Below, piece by piece: positions 45,001 to 53,593 of a DNA stretch of 64,000 nucleotides. How positions within the stretch are numbered: the first letter of the stretch is position 1; every line of letters begins with the position of its first letter. The notes beneath the pieces are model-generated. The model was not told the origin of the DNA. It was given only the letters and a program-made list of their open reading frames with translations, and did no database searches. The stretch comes from Enterocloster asparagiformis (GTDB lineage: Bacteria > Bacillota > Clostridia > Lachnospirales > Lachnospiraceae): assembly GCA_018380885.1 (NCBI GenBank), contig JAGZSY010000015.1, forward strand, positions 62,001 to 126,000, given 5' to 3'. The translations under genes were made by a program, and so were the position numbers.

Positions 45001-46256
45001 CTTATTTCCTCCTCCGATTTCTCAATGGCGCGCTTGATCATTGCCGGCGCTCTCAGACATTTTTCCGTGGTCACGGCGCAGGGCGAGAAGCGCAGCCCCC
45101 TGGCCTGTGGCACCACGAACACGTTGTCCCCGCAGAGAAGCTCCGCCGCCTTAGCCGGATGCTTGCAAGGGATTGCGATAAAATAGCCGTGCTTGTACGG
45201 ACAGCACCGAAGGCCTACGCGCTTCGCCTCCCCGTAGAAGGTCTCCCCGCGGCTGGTGATCAGACGGCTGAAGGCCTGCCGCTCCGCATCCGCCGCCGCC
45301 TTTACCTCCGGGTTCAGGTTGATATCCACCAAAATCCGCTGAGCCATACGCACCACATTAGACCACACGGAACGGGACGAGTAGGACATGGCGGCCTTGA
45401 ACAGATCCGCCGCTTCCCTGGTCTCCCCCAGGCACACCAGCGCCCCGCAGCGCATGCCGCACATGGTATAGCTCTTGGACATGCTGAACACCACCAGCGT
45501 CATGGCGTTGTCCGGCATATCGCGGATGCAGTCAAAGATTTTGCGGGTATTCTCAAAGGTATCGTCAAAATCAATGTAGGACACGTCCAGGCAGAAGGTG
45601 ATCTTCTTTTCCGGGTACTGCGCCCCAAAGCGGCGGATGATTTCCACCACCCTGTCCATCTCCTCCACGGTCATGGAATAGCCGGTGGGGTTGTTGGCCG
45701 GCGTGTTGAGAACCAGAAGCACCTGCTTCTGCCGCTCAAGCAGCTCCCCCAGCGCCTGCTCCAGGGCCGCGCAGTTAAAGCGGTCCTCGCCGTCGAACAT
45801 GGAAAAGGTCGCCAGGCCGCGCCCGTGCTCCTCGCAGATATTCCGGTAGGGGCCCCAGAACCAATCCGTGGTCAGCATGGCATCCCCGTCATCCAGGAAG
45901 TTCCACACCGCGTGGCGCAGCGCGCCGCAGCCGCCGGGCGTGGGAGCGGATTCCACGAAAAACCGCTCGCTCACCTGCCCGAACAGGGAAATCTGAACCG
46001 CCTCGTTGAATCCCGGTATTCCCCCGATGGGCGCGTAGCTGCAAATCTCCTCCACGGGCATGGAGCGCATCATCCGCTCCACTGTGGGGAGCACCATCAG
46101 CTTTCCATCCTCATCCAGGCACTCCCCCAGGGTGGAGTTGATCACCGCGTCCCCGCCCAGCGCTGCAATGGCCGCCTTGGCCTTCTGGCTGGCCGCAAAA
46201 ATCTTGTCCGGCGCATACTCTCTCTCAGCATGCTCCGCCAACGTCATATACTTCAT
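44997..46256 (-). CDS. PLP-dependent aromatic/aspartate-type aminotransferase
   Basis: A fold-type I aminotransferase of 419 residues. VESAPTPGGCGALRHAVWNFLDDGD, VLNTPANNPTGYSMTVEEMD, FCLDVSYIDFDD and the PLP lysine in VVFSMSKSYTMCGMRCGALV identify it. The C-terminus has the substrate-binding Arg in GLRFSPCAVTTEKC. It resembles TyrB/AspC-like enzymes of Clostridia. The ATG at 46256 follows GGAAACGGG; an upstream frame start at 46403 would add an Arg-rich leader without homology. It is first in a two-gene operon with the dehydratase. Confidence 0.85.
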   Translation of the reverse strand: MKYMTLAEHAEREYAPDKIFAASQKAKAAIAALGGDAVINSTLGECLDEDGKLMVLPTVERMMRSMPVEEICSYAPIGGIPGFNEAVQISLFGQVSERFFVESAPTPGGCGALRHAVWNFLDDGDAMLTTDWFWGPYRNICEEHGRGLATFSMFDGEDRFNCAALEQALGELLERQKQVLLVLNTPANNPTGYSMTVEEMDRVVEIIRRFGAQYPEKKITFCLDVSYIDFDDTFENTRKIFDCIRDMPDNAMTLVVFSMSKSYTMCGMRCGALVCLGETREAADLFKAAMSYSSRSVWSNVVRMAQRILVDINLNPEVKAAADAERQAFSRLITSRGETFYGEAKRVGLRCCPYKHGYFIAIPCKHPAKAAELLCGDNVFVVPQARGLRFSPCAVTTEKCLRAPAMIKRAIEKSEEEIR

Positions 46257-46334
46257 AATCCCGTTTCCTTTCTCCGCCGCCCATCCCCGCCGCGCCCGCT
46301 GCGCGCCGCCCGGACCCCGCGGCCGTCTGTGTCT

Positions 46335-46388
46335 ATTATACAAATGAAAACCTTCCCTGTAAAATAGGGCTTTTCTATACGATGATAG
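46335..46388 (-). promoter_or_regulatory. Promoter and probable LysR site of the aminotransferase-dehydratase operon
   Basis: TTTACA (46358-46363) and TATAAT (46335-46340) are 17 bp apart on the minus strand. A dyad CTAT-N6-ATAG (46375-46388) lies just upstream of the -35, the usual place for LysR activation. The LysR gene starts upstream on the same strand. Confidence 0.6.
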
Positions 46389-46451
46389 TCTTTTCTTATG
46401 CAATCCCTCCCGTCCGCCCCGTCACGGGCAGGACCCTGTTACGATTTACGG

Positions 46452-47327
46452 TCACACGGCAAATTCTTCCTTGATAAACGAGAGCATTTTTCTGGAATCG
46501 CTGTACATGGGCCTGCCCTTGCGGGTGATCACGCCGATCCGGGCCGTCATGGGCGGGTCCATGGGAATCGGCCGGATCAGCGGGTCCGACAGAACAGCCT
46601 CCTTCAGCAGAAACGCTCCGCAGCCTCCGTGCACCACCAGATTCTTCACCGTGTGGAGCTGTTCCGTGCGCATCCGCAGCTCCGGCTTTACTCCACACTC
46701 CTCCATGCGCTGGCGGATCCGCTCGTTGACGTAAAAGCCTTCCTTGAAGGCCACCAGCGGCTGGCCGCAGGCCTCCTCAAAGGTGATGGACTCCCGGCCG
46801 GCCAGCGGATGGCCGGCCGCCACGCAGAAGCAGAACTGGGACTCGTACAGCGGCGTCCAATTCACGTCCCACTGCCGTGACGTGTCGATGGACACGATGG
46901 CCATGTCCAGCTGGTCGTCCAGCAGCGCCCTCACAATATCCATCGCCCCGCTCTCCTGTATTTCCAGCTTGACCTCCGGATATAATTTCCTGAATTTTCC
47001 AAATAGCAATGGCAGCAGGCAGGCCCCGATCTGCAGCGGAACTCCCAGGCGGATCAGGTTCTTGGTGCCCACGAACCCTTTTAAGTCCCGGTCCAACCGC
47101 TCCACATCCCTTAAAATGTCCGTAACCCGGTCCAGCACAAAATCCCCCTCCTCGGTGAGATATAGCTTGTTGTTCCTGCGGGAGAACAGGCTGACGCCCA
47201 ACTCCCGCTCCAGCTCGTGGATCGCGGCCGTGACGCTGGGCTGGGAGACGTGCAGCTCTCTCGCGGCCCGTGTGATGCTGCCCAGGCGGCAGACCTGCGC
47301 AAAATATTCCATCTGGTTGATCTTCAC
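46452..47327 (-). CDS. LysR-family transcriptional regulator
   Basis: A protein of 291 residues. The HTH is YFAQVCRLGSITRAARELHVSQPSVTAAIHELEREL, with SLFSRRNNKLYLTEEG as the wing. The effector domain contains LRLGVPLQIGAC-like IRLGVPLQIGACLLPLLFGKF. The start is GTG at 47327, placed eight bases after GGAGGG; the nearby ATG is out of frame. It lies upstream of the aminotransferase/dehydratase operon and is its likely regulator. Confidence 0.88.
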   Translation of the reverse strand: MKINQMEYFAQVCRLGSITRAARELHVSQPSVTAAIHELERELGVSLFSRRNNKLYLTEEGDFVLDRVTDILRDVERLDRDLKGFVGTKNLIRLGVPLQIGACLLPLLFGKFRKLYPEVKLEIQESGAMDIVRALLDDQLDMAIVSIDTSRQWDVNWTPLYESQFCFCVAAGHPLAGRESITFEEACGQPLVAFKEGFYVNERIRQRMEECGVKPELRMRTEQLHTVKNLVVHGGCGAFLLKEAVLSDPLIRPIPMDPPMTARIGVITRKGRPMYSDSRKMLSFIKEEFAV

Positions 47328-47366
47328 GGTTCATCCCTCCCGGGGCATTATGCGCCCCGTAAACTC

Positions 47367-47407
47367 AAAAAGGGAAAGCCCCCGTCAAAGCGACGGAAAC
47401 TCTCCCC
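47367..47407 (-). terminator. Terminator of the patB-tctCBA operon
   Basis: On the minus strand a 15-bp stem with several G-U pairs (core CCGTC/GACGG) is followed by TTTTTG. It lies right after the tctA stop. Confidence 0.75.
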
Positions 47408-47420
47408 TTAAAATGAAAGA

Positions 47421-48932
47421 TTATGCGGTCTTTCTGGCTGCCTTGAAACGCTTAACCAGCGGCATGCCGATAAAGATAACGGACAGGATCAGCAGAGCGC
47501 AGCTCAGCGGTCTGGTCACAAACACGCTCAGGGAGCCGTCTGCAAATACCATGCTCTGAGTCCAGTTGTTCTCCATCATGCTTCCCAGGATGGAGGCCAG
47601 GATCAACGGCGACTGCGGAATCTTGTACTTGTTGAAGCTGTATCCGATAAAGCCGAAGAAGATCATGATGTAGATGTTGAATACGTTGTTGCTCACCGCG
47701 AACGCGCCGGTCACGCACAGCACCAGCACGATACCGCTAAGGATTTCGCGCTTTAAGCGCAGCACGGCGGTCGCCAGGAAGTTACAGTAGAACATGCACA
47801 GCGGCAGCATGATAATGTTGGCCACGATAAAGCCCAGGATGATCATGTAAGCCATGTCCGGCGTATCTCTGAACAGGGTCGGGCCGGTTCTCAGGCCCTG
47901 GATGGTCAGAGCGCCCAGGAACAGGGAGGAGGTGGAGTTTCCGGGAACGCCCAGGCTCAGCAGGGGAACCATGGAGCTGGCAACCACTGCGTTGTTGGCG
48001 GCCTCGGGAGCAGCGATACCTTCCGGCACGCCGGTACCAAATTCCAGTTCCGGATGGCGTCTGGAGGCCTGATCATATGCCATGAAGATGGCCATGATCA
48101 TACCTGCGCCGGGGATGATACCGATTACGTTACCGATCAGGCTGGACTGGGCCCAGGTGGGAAGCAGGCGCTTCGCCATCTCCTTGTTGGGCAGCGTTAC
48201 CTTAACCTTCTGGTATTCCTTTTTAACCTCTTCCTTAAAGTCCACGCCCGCGGTCTTTGATTTGATGCTCTCGATCATCTCCAGGATGGAGGTGATACCG
48301 AACAGGCCGATCAGCATGGGGATCAGGGAGATACCGTCCATCAGGCTTACCTGGCCGAAGGTGAAGCGGGCCAGACCGGTCTGGGGACTCATTCCGATAC
48401 AGCTGAAGATCAGGCCCACAGCCATAGCCAGAATATTTTTCACAATGTTTTTGCCGGCCATGCCGATTACGGTACTCATACCGAGAACTGCCAGCATGAA
48501 GTACTCGGGCGGGCCGAATTTCAGAGCCTGTCTCGCCAGGAAGGGAGACAAGAACAGCAGCACGATAGCACTGGTGAGTCCTCCGAAGGTGGAGGAAGAA
48601 ATCGCATACCCCAGCGCCTCGCCGCTCCGTCCCTGCTGGGACATCGGGTAGCCGTCGTAGGCGGTTACCGTGGCGGAGGCGGTTCCCGGAATCTTTAACA
48701 GAATGGAGGGAACAGAACCGCCGCAGGCGGAAGCACAATAGATACCAACCAGCAGGCAGATCGCCACCTGCGGCTCCATGCCGAATGTGATGGGAATCAA
48801 TACCGCCATGGTAATAGAGTCATTCAAACCGGGCAGCGATCCCACGATCAGTCCAATCACAACGCCGGCAAGAAGCGCGATCAGCGCGATGGGCTGAAAC
48901 AGCTGGCCAAGGCCTAATAATATACCACTCAT
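47421..48932 (-). CDS. tctA: Tripartite tricarboxylate transporter, large permease TctA
   Basis: A membrane protein of 503 residues with about 12 segments. The signature regions are GVVIGLIVGSLPGLNDSITMAVLIPITFG, GIYCASACGGSVPSILLKIPGTASAT and AAPEAANNAVVASSMVPLLSLGVPGNSTSSL. It carries a carboxylate using the ion gradient together with TctB and the binding protein TctC. The order tctC, tctB, tctA follows a PatB gene in one minus-strand operon. The last 56 residues are nearly identical to the partial gene at 63830-64000. Confidence 0.95.
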   Translation of the reverse strand: MSGILLGLGQLFQPIALIALLAGVVIGLIVGSLPGLNDSITMAVLIPITFGMEPQVAICLLVGIYCASACGGSVPSILLKIPGTASATVTAYDGYPMSQQGRSGEALGYAISSSTFGGLTSAIVLLFLSPFLARQALKFGPPEYFMLAVLGMSTVIGMAGKNIVKNILAMAVGLIFSCIGMSPQTGLARFTFGQVSLMDGISLIPMLIGLFGITSILEMIESIKSKTAGVDFKEEVKKEYQKVKVTLPNKEMAKRLLPTWAQSSLIGNVIGIIPGAGMIMAIFMAYDQASRRHPELEFGTGVPEGIAAPEAANNAVVASSMVPLLSLGVPGNSTSSLFLGALTIQGLRTGPTLFRDTPDMAYMIILGFIVANIIMLPLCMFYCNFLATAVLRLKREILSGIVLVLCVTGAFAVSNNVFNIYIMIFFGFIGYSFNKYKIPQSPLILASILGSMMENNWTQSMVFADGSLSVFVTRPLSCALLILSVIFIGMPLVKRFKAARKTA

Positions 48933-48944
48933 CTTCCCACCTCC

Positions 48945-49382
48945 TTAAAAATCAAGAAATATCATCGGTAACGGTACCGACAATAACACCTTAAACACGA
49001 CAAATGTTGCACAGACCGCCAGAGCGGCGCACAGCAAGGTGACACCAATCTTTTTATATCCAAGGGAGCGGATGATAAACACACACAACAGGAACGTATC
49101 GATTATATAGCCGATCTTCTTTATCAGTAACACATATACAATCAGGGCCAGCAGCGTAATTGCTACTTTTCCCAGGTTAACACCTTCCAGTTTGACAACG
49201 ACTTCCTTCTTGACTAAGGTCTCAAAGAACAGATATGCTGCACAGATTAAAAGAACGCCCGCCGACATAATCGGAAAAACGCCCTCTCCTTCCATTGGAA
49301 TGGCCTTTACAATGATGTAAATGGAAACCAGGGCAAATACAATAGGCATCGCCAGCTCAATGATCAACTGCTTTTTATTCAT
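48945..49382 (-). CDS. tctB: Tripartite tricarboxylate transporter, small permease TctB
   Basis: A small membrane protein of 145 residues with four hydrophobic segments (LAMPIVFALVSIYIIVKAIP, GVLLICAAYLFFETLV, ITLLALIVYVLLIKKIGYII, LLCAALAVCATFVVFKVLL). This is the size and pattern of TctB. It is separated from tctA by 12 bp. Confidence 0.92.
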   Translation of the reverse strand: MNKKQLIIELAMPIVFALVSIYIIVKAIPMEGEGVFPIMSAGVLLICAAYLFFETLVKKEVVVKLEGVNLGKVAITLLALIVYVLLIKKIGYIIDTFLLCVFIIRSLGYKKIGVTLLCAALAVCATFVVFKVLLSVPLPMIFLDF

Positions 49383-49406
49383 TGCTGCACCTCCTAGCGA
49401 AAATAT

Positions 49407-49428
49407 AGGCGCCCTGTATCGGGCGCCT
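49407..49428 (-). other. Intercistronic stem-loop between tctC and tctB
   Basis: AGGCGCCC (49407-49414) pairs with GGGCGCCT (49421-49428). Such hairpins after a binding-protein gene often keep its mRNA at higher level than that of the permease genes. Confidence 0.6.
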
Positions 49429-49439
49429 CTTAAAAGCTA

Positions 49440-50504
49440 TTACTTGGACCCCTTCAGCTCCGGAACCAGAGCTTCGATATCTTTGTAGCACTGATTTGCA
49501 TACTCCTGGAAGTCTGCTGCATTCTTGTAGGAATACGGGATCGCAGCGTCTTTCATGCCGTTGATGAACTTCTCGGAAGTTGCGATCTTATCAAATTCTT
49601 CACACAGTACCTGGTATACGTCGTCCGGTACGCCAGCCGGGCAGGCATATCCGCGGAATGCGCCGGAAACCATGGTGCCGCCTAACTCTAAGAAGGTGGG
49701 CACATCCGGAATATCAGCTACGCGCTCCTCAGCGCCTACTGCCAGTCCGATAATGGTGCCGTCGTTAATCTGGCTTACGGTCTCGCCGGCTGCCATCATA
49801 GCCGCGTCACAGTGGCCGCCCATCAGCTGCTGCATCTGTACGGAAGCACTGTCGTTGTGCAGATACTCAAACTTCAGGCCGTACTCTTTGGCCAGCTGGA
49901 TTGCTGCGATGTGGTGAGAGGTGGAGTGTCCGGGAGTCGCAACCTTAACGGTGTTCTCCTTCGCATAAGCCACGAACTCTTCCCAGGTCTTGTACTGAGA
50001 GGTGGGCGGTACTACCAGGATCTCGGGATCAAAGCAAACCATGCCCAGGGTCTTGAAGCTGTCCAGCGTAAAGGTTACGTCCTTTAACAGGGGGTTGTTT
50101 ACAACTGCGCTTGTGTAAGCCAGCAGGGTGTAGCCGTCGGGATCAGCGTTGGCAACCGCGGTCTGTCCGATTACGGCGCCGCCGCCTGCCATGTTCTCAA
50201 CGATCAGGGAGTGGCCGTTAAAGTAATCCTTTCCAGCCGCCTCAGCCAGGATACGGGTGGTGATGTCCACGCCGCCGCCTGCATCGTAAGGAACAATGAT
50301 CTTAAGGTTCTTTTTCGGGAAGTCGGTGTTTGCCTTAGCCGCTTCTGTTGCCGCCTCGGAACCGGCTGCCTCGGAGCCTGCCGCCTCAGAACCTGCCGCA
50401 GCCGCCTTTGTGTCTGCGGGGGCTTCCGCTTTCTTTGTAGAACATCCCGCTAAGGAAGCCGCTACCAGACCTGCACACAATAATGCTACCATTCTCTTTT
50501 TCAT
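49440..50504 (-). CDS. tctC: Tripartite tricarboxylate transporter solute-binding lipoprotein TctC
   Basis: A protein of 354 residues. The signal peptide ends in the lipobox LVAASLAGCS. A low-complexity Ala/Glu/Gly spacer with repeated AAGSE units (about residues 34-58) precedes the mature domain, which has the TctC motifs KNLKIIVPYDAGGGVDITTRIL, VENMAGGGAVIGQTAVANADPDGYTLL and LMGGHCDAAMMAAGE. It captures the carboxylate on the cell surface. It starts 25 bp after the PatB gene. Confidence 0.93.
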   Translation of the reverse strand: MKKRMVALLCAGLVAASLAGCSTKKAEAPADTKAAAAGSEAAGSEAAGSEAATEAAKANTDFPKKNLKIIVPYDAGGGVDITTRILAEAAGKDYFNGHSLIVENMAGGGAVIGQTAVANADPDGYTLLAYTSAVVNNPLLKDVTFTLDSFKTLGMVCFDPEILVVPPTSQYKTWEEFVAYAKENTVKVATPGHSTSHHIAAIQLAKEYGLKFEYLHNDSASVQMQQLMGGHCDAAMMAAGETVSQINDGTIIGLAVGAEERVADIPDVPTFLELGGTMVSGAFRGYACPAGVPDDVYQVLCEEFDKIATSEKFINGMKDAAIPYSYKNAADFQEYANQCYKDIEALVPELKGSK

Positions 50505-50529
50505 ATGTCTCTCTCCTTATATTGAAAAA

Positions 50530-51699
50530 TTATAAAGCTTTTATTGCCGTTACAATACGATTCATGGCCTCTTTGACAGTGCTCTGCGGGCAGGCGATGT
50601 TCATACGCAGGAAGCGGTCGCCCTCCGGTCCAAAGCTCTTGCCGCTGTTCAGTCCAAGTTTTACCGTCTCAACGAAGAAGCGGTCCAGCTCCTCCTGGCT
50701 CATGTTCAGTTTTCTGCAATCCAGCCACAGAAGATATGTACCCTCCGCATGGATCACGTCGATGCCGTCCACATCCTTTAAGGTCTCTTCCACCAGATTG
50801 CGGTTTGCCTCCAGATAGGGAACGATCTGATCCGCGTAGTATGCGCACTCCTCATAGGCGGTGCAGAACGCCACGGTTCCGCAGATGTTCTCGCCGATGG
50901 CCTTGTTGTTCACTACCATGTCGTGCACGGCGTTCTTCAGAACCGGGTTCATGGTAATGAATGCCGCGGTGCGGAAGCCCGGCAGGTTGAAGGTCTTGCT
51001 GGGGTTCATAAAGGAGATCGTGTTCTGCTCGAACTCCTTGGAGATGCTGGCAAAGGGAATGTGCTTGTGGCCGCTGTATACTACGTCGCTGTGGATTTCA
51101 TCCGCCAGCACGGTTACGTGATACTTCAGGCACAGCTCGCCCAGGCGAACCAGCTCTTCTCTGGTAAATACGCGGCCGGTGGGGTTCTGGGGATTGCACA
51201 GGATGAACAGCTTTGTCCTGGGGTCCTTCACCTTGGCCTCAAAGTCCTCAAAATCAATCTCATAGCGGCCGTCCTTTAACACCAGCTCGTTGCGCAGCAG
51301 GTGTCTCCCGTTGTGCTCGGACAGATCCGTAAAAGGCGGATAGCAGGGAGTCTGAATCACGATGTTGTCGCCCGGATGGCTCAGAGCGCGCACAGCGCTG
51401 ATCACGCCGGAGATAACGCCCGGCACATACTCTACGCAGTCGGGCTTCACTTCCCAGCCGAATCTGGTCTCCTGCCATTTAGCGGCCGCGGCCTTCAGGC
51501 GCGGGCTGACAGGTGTATAGCCGTACACCCCCTGCTGTACGCGCTCAACCAGAGCGTCAACAACCGGCTGGGGCGCTTTGAAATCGCTGTCCGCAATCCA
51601 CATGGGGATTACATCCTCCGGATAAACGGAATACTTCTTGGAGTCGGTGCCCCTTCTGTTAACAACTTCGTCAAAATCATGTACTAAATTCACGATCAT
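50530..51699 (-). CDS. PatB/MalY-type PLP C-S lyase or aminotransferase, second copy
   Basis: A protein of 389 residues. VIPMWIADSDFKAPQPVVDALVERV, YGYTPVSPRLKAA, LCNPQNPTGRVFTREELVRLG, LADEIHSDVVYSGHKHIPF and the PLP lysine in SFMNPSKTFNLPGFRTA are family signatures. It is the first gene of the operon that continues with tctC, tctB and tctA. It has a strong promoter and two palindromic operators upstream. The link to a carboxylate transporter suggests a sulfur- or nitrogen-substituted carboxylic acid as substrate. This is inference. Confidence 0.88.
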   Translation of the reverse strand: MIVNLVHDFDEVVNRRGTDSKKYSVYPEDVIPMWIADSDFKAPQPVVDALVERVQQGVYGYTPVSPRLKAAAAKWQETRFGWEVKPDCVEYVPGVISGVISAVRALSHPGDNIVIQTPCYPPFTDLSEHNGRHLLRNELVLKDGRYEIDFEDFEAKVKDPRTKLFILCNPQNPTGRVFTREELVRLGELCLKYHVTVLADEIHSDVVYSGHKHIPFASISKEFEQNTISFMNPSKTFNLPGFRTAAFITMNPVLKNAVHDMVVNNKAIGENICGTVAFCTAYEECAYYADQIVPYLEANRNLVEETLKDVDGIDVIHAEGTYLLWLDCRKLNMSQEELDRFFVETVKLGLNSGKSFGPEGDRFLRMNIACPQSTVKEAMNRIVTAIKAL

Positions 51700-51710
51700 A
51701 CCTCCTCTTG

Positions 51711-51720
51711 TGGTATACCA
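51711..51720. promoter_or_regulatory. GntR-type operator TGGTATACCA in the patB leader
   Basis: A perfect 10-bp palindrome about 13-22 bp downstream of the predicted start site. It fits the TGGT-N-ACCA class bound by FadR-subfamily GntR proteins and recurs at 53526-53535 and, with one change, at 53556-53565. Confidence 0.65.
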
Positions 51721-51733
51721 CTCAGCAGTTCAT

Positions 51734-51748
51734 GTTTAGATTCTAAAC
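51734..51748. promoter_or_regulatory. Operator GTTTAG-N3-CTAAAC over the patB -10 box
   Basis: A perfect 6-3-6 palindrome covers the -10 hexamer. It has the same half-sites as 43560-43574 at the abgT promoter, so one repressor could control both operons. Confidence 0.55.
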
Positions 51749-51768
51749 CTTTTTTTTGTATCTGTCAA
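51740..51768 (-). promoter_or_regulatory. Promoter of the patB-tctCBA operon
   Basis: On the minus strand TTGACA (51763-51768) and TAGAAT (51740-51745) are exactly 17 bp apart, about 40 bp upstream of the start codon. Confidence 0.85.
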
Positions 51769-51833
51769 GATACAATTCGACAATATTATCATTTTCTATT
51801 GCAAATAAAAAAATGTTTTGTCGTAATTTACAT

Positions 51834-51861
51834 TAAAAAAGGGATACCATGTCGGTATCCC
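51834..51861 (-). terminator. Terminator after the gntR-marR pair
   Basis: GGGATACC (51841-51848) pairs with GGTATCCC (51854-51861), followed on the minus strand by six T (51835-51840). The remainder of 51700-51970 holds the patB promoter and operators. Confidence 0.85.
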
Positions 51862-51970
51862 ATGTGACAATTTCATATCTTAATGAAATAAAGGGGGTAT
51901 TCCGACATTTTGTCACCGGCTTAAGAAAAGTCGGCCAGACCAGGAATCCTCCTCTCTGCGCCGCGTTCCG

Positions 51971-52513
51971 TTACTGTTTCTGTTCCGAAGCGCCTGCGAG
52001 CTTTTGCTCCTTTTTCTTCAATTTCTGCCGCTCAAGGCGTTTCTGCTGCACTTCGCGCCTCACACCCAGCCACGCCTCCATGACGCTGAAGGCCACGTCC
52101 ACCTCCTCGTCGCTGAACTGCGAGCGCACCTGATCCATGGACTCGCCGAAGCTGACCGCGTCGTACTTCCGGTGGGCCTGGTCTAAAATCATGCCCTTTT
52201 CCGTCAGGTACAGGAGCGCCTTGTTGTCATTGCTGGGGTCCGACTGGCGGTAAACCAGGGACTTGCTCTCCAGCTTTTTTAAAATCTGGGAGATCGCGCC
52301 CTTTGTCTTTGCGTAATCCCGCGCCAGCTCCGTCACCGTGATGCCCGGGTTGTCCGCAATGTGCTTTAATGTATGTACTTCGACTGAGGTATACTCCTCT
52401 CCGGTCCCATAATCCTGCGGAACCTTTGTGGAAATATAGAGGTTCGCCACCTGATGCAGGATGTCAACCGCTTCCACGTTGCTGTAATTTTTTCGTGTGT
52501 GATTCTCTGCCAT
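51971..52513 (-). CDS. MarR-family transcriptional regulator
   Basis: A protein of 180 residues. The winged helix is SVEVHTLKHIADNPGITVTELARDYAKTKGAISQILKKLESKSLV, with a wing at YRQSDPSNDNKALLYLTEKG. The C-terminal 25 residues are Lys/Glu/Gln-rich and look like a coiled tail (RLERQKLKKKEQKLA). The ATG at 52513 follows GGGAGG; a start at 52534 has no ribosome site. It is co-transcribed with the GntR gene. It is a candidate reader of the GTTTAG-N3-CTAAAC sites. Confidence 0.87.
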   Translation of the reverse strand: MAENHTRKNYSNVEAVDILHQVANLYISTKVPQDYGTGEEYTSVEVHTLKHIADNPGITVTELARDYAKTKGAISQILKKLESKSLVYRQSDPSNDNKALLYLTEKGMILDQAHRKYDAVSFGESMDQVRSQFSDEEVDVAFSVMEAWLGVRREVQQKRLERQKLKKKEQKLAGASEQKQ

Positions 52514-52557
52514 ACGGCCTCCCTTAGCTGTCATTTATTTTCTCAGGTAAAACGGAC

Positions 52558-53259
52558 CTACTCCTCCTCCAGGTTCAGCTTCTTCATAGCGCGGCTCAGA
52601 TGAAATCTCATGTAACGGCTGGCCTCATCCGCGTTTCCGCTCTCGATCTTGTACAAAATAGCCTCGTGGTCCATCACCGTTGCGTCCGAAACCTCCGTGG
52701 GCTTCATCGTGTACTGTTTGGATATCTCCAGCAGATCGTACAGATTCCTGTACATATTGGACAGCACCGGATTCTTGGCCGCCTCGATCACGTGGAAATG
52801 GAAATCGTGGGAGGCCTTGATAATCGCGGCATCGTCCGTGTCCTGGCTGTCGATGGCGTCAAGCATCTGGCGGATGGACTCGTGCATCAGCCGGATGTCC
52901 TCGTCCGTACGCCGCTTGGCCGCATAGTACGCTGCCGCGGACTCCAGGAAAATGCGGACCTCAAACAGATTTTCAATGGTCTCCATGGTGATGTCCGTGG
53001 CAAAATTCGCCTTGGGATTGAGCAGTTGAATATCCACCTTCTGCACCGTCATTCCGTCCGCTGTGTTGGATACAATTCCAATGTATTCCAGGATTCGAAG
53101 CGCCTCCCGCACCGGCACCCTGCTGACGCCGAACTTGGTGGCCAGCTCCCGCTCAGAAGGGATGGTATCCCCCTCCTTCAGCTCCCCGGCCATGATCTGG
53201 GACTTAAACCAGTCCAGAATCGTTTCATAATATTTATTGGATGACGCCTTTTTTTCCAT
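52558..53259 (-). CDS. GntR-family regulator, FadR subfamily (FCD domain)
   Basis: A protein of 233 residues. The N-terminal HTH (IPSERELATKFGVSRVPVREALRILEYIGIV) is followed by an all-helical FCD effector domain with the metal-binding pattern, including FEVRIFLESAAAYYAA, HDFHFHVIEAA and VMDHEAILYKIESGNADEA. Such regulators respond to small carboxylates. It lies between the two operons carrying GTATAC-core palindromes and its own promoter has two more, so it likely controls both operons and itself. Confidence 0.9.
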   Translation of the reverse strand: MEKKASSNKYYETILDWFKSQIMAGELKEGDTIPSERELATKFGVSRVPVREALRILEYIGIVSNTADGMTVQKVDIQLLNPKANFATDITMETIENLFEVRIFLESAAAYYAAKRRTDEDIRLMHESIRQMLDAIDSQDTDDAAIIKASHDFHFHVIEAAKNPVLSNMYRNLYDLLEISKQYTMKPTEVSDATVMDHEAILYKIESGNADEASRYMRFHLSRAMKKLNLEEE

Positions 53260-53358
53260 TATATTCCAGTCCCCTTTATGTTCGTGCCGTGCCGGATCAA
53301 GCCTGGCGTTGTATCCCGGCGCAGGAAATGACGCGGCCCAGCGCCAGTCTCACGCTGT

Positions 53359-53428
53359 TATGTATACATATTTGCCTACTTATGTATACCGCTCTTTTTA
53401 GAATACAGGAATTGCCGAAAGTTGTCAA
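53359..53428 (-). promoter_or_regulatory. Promoter and autoregulatory operators of the gntR-marR pair
   Basis: TTGACA (53423-53428) and TATTCT (53400-53405) are 17 bp apart on the minus strand. Downstream, GGTATACATA (53381-53390) and TATGTATACATA (53359-53370) share the GTATAC core, with cores 22 bp apart, two helical turns. This fits autorepression by the GntR protein. Confidence 0.65.
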
Positions 53429-53525
53429 TAGTTTACAATCTTATACTTTATTAACTTTGCATAAATAAATTTCAAATTAACTCTTTCCTTTTGTCTGTAT
53501 ATGTGGTATTCTATAGGAAACGTAA

Positions 53526-53565
53526 TGGTATACCACCTCAAAACCCGCCTTTTTTCGGTATACCA
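53526..53565. promoter_or_regulatory. Tandem GntR-type operators upstream of the MmgE/PrpD operon
   Basis: TGGTATACCA (53526-53535) and CGGTATACCA (53556-53565) lie 30 bp apart, three helical turns, between the expected promoter region and the ATG at 53594. I found no confident -35/-10 pair upstream; a TATTCT at 53507-53512 is the best -10 candidate. Confidence 0.65.
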
Positions 53566-53593
53566 TACACCTACAGATAAGGAGGTCCCATTA

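Noticed and set aside
45159..46367. Plus-strand frame of 402 codons opposite the aminotransferase
   Set aside because: No motifs or ribosome site; the minus gene has a PLP lysine motif and operon context.
44997..46403. Longer aminotransferase starting at 46403
   Set aside because: It would span the predicted promoter; the ATG at 46256 has a ribosome site and family-like N-terminus.
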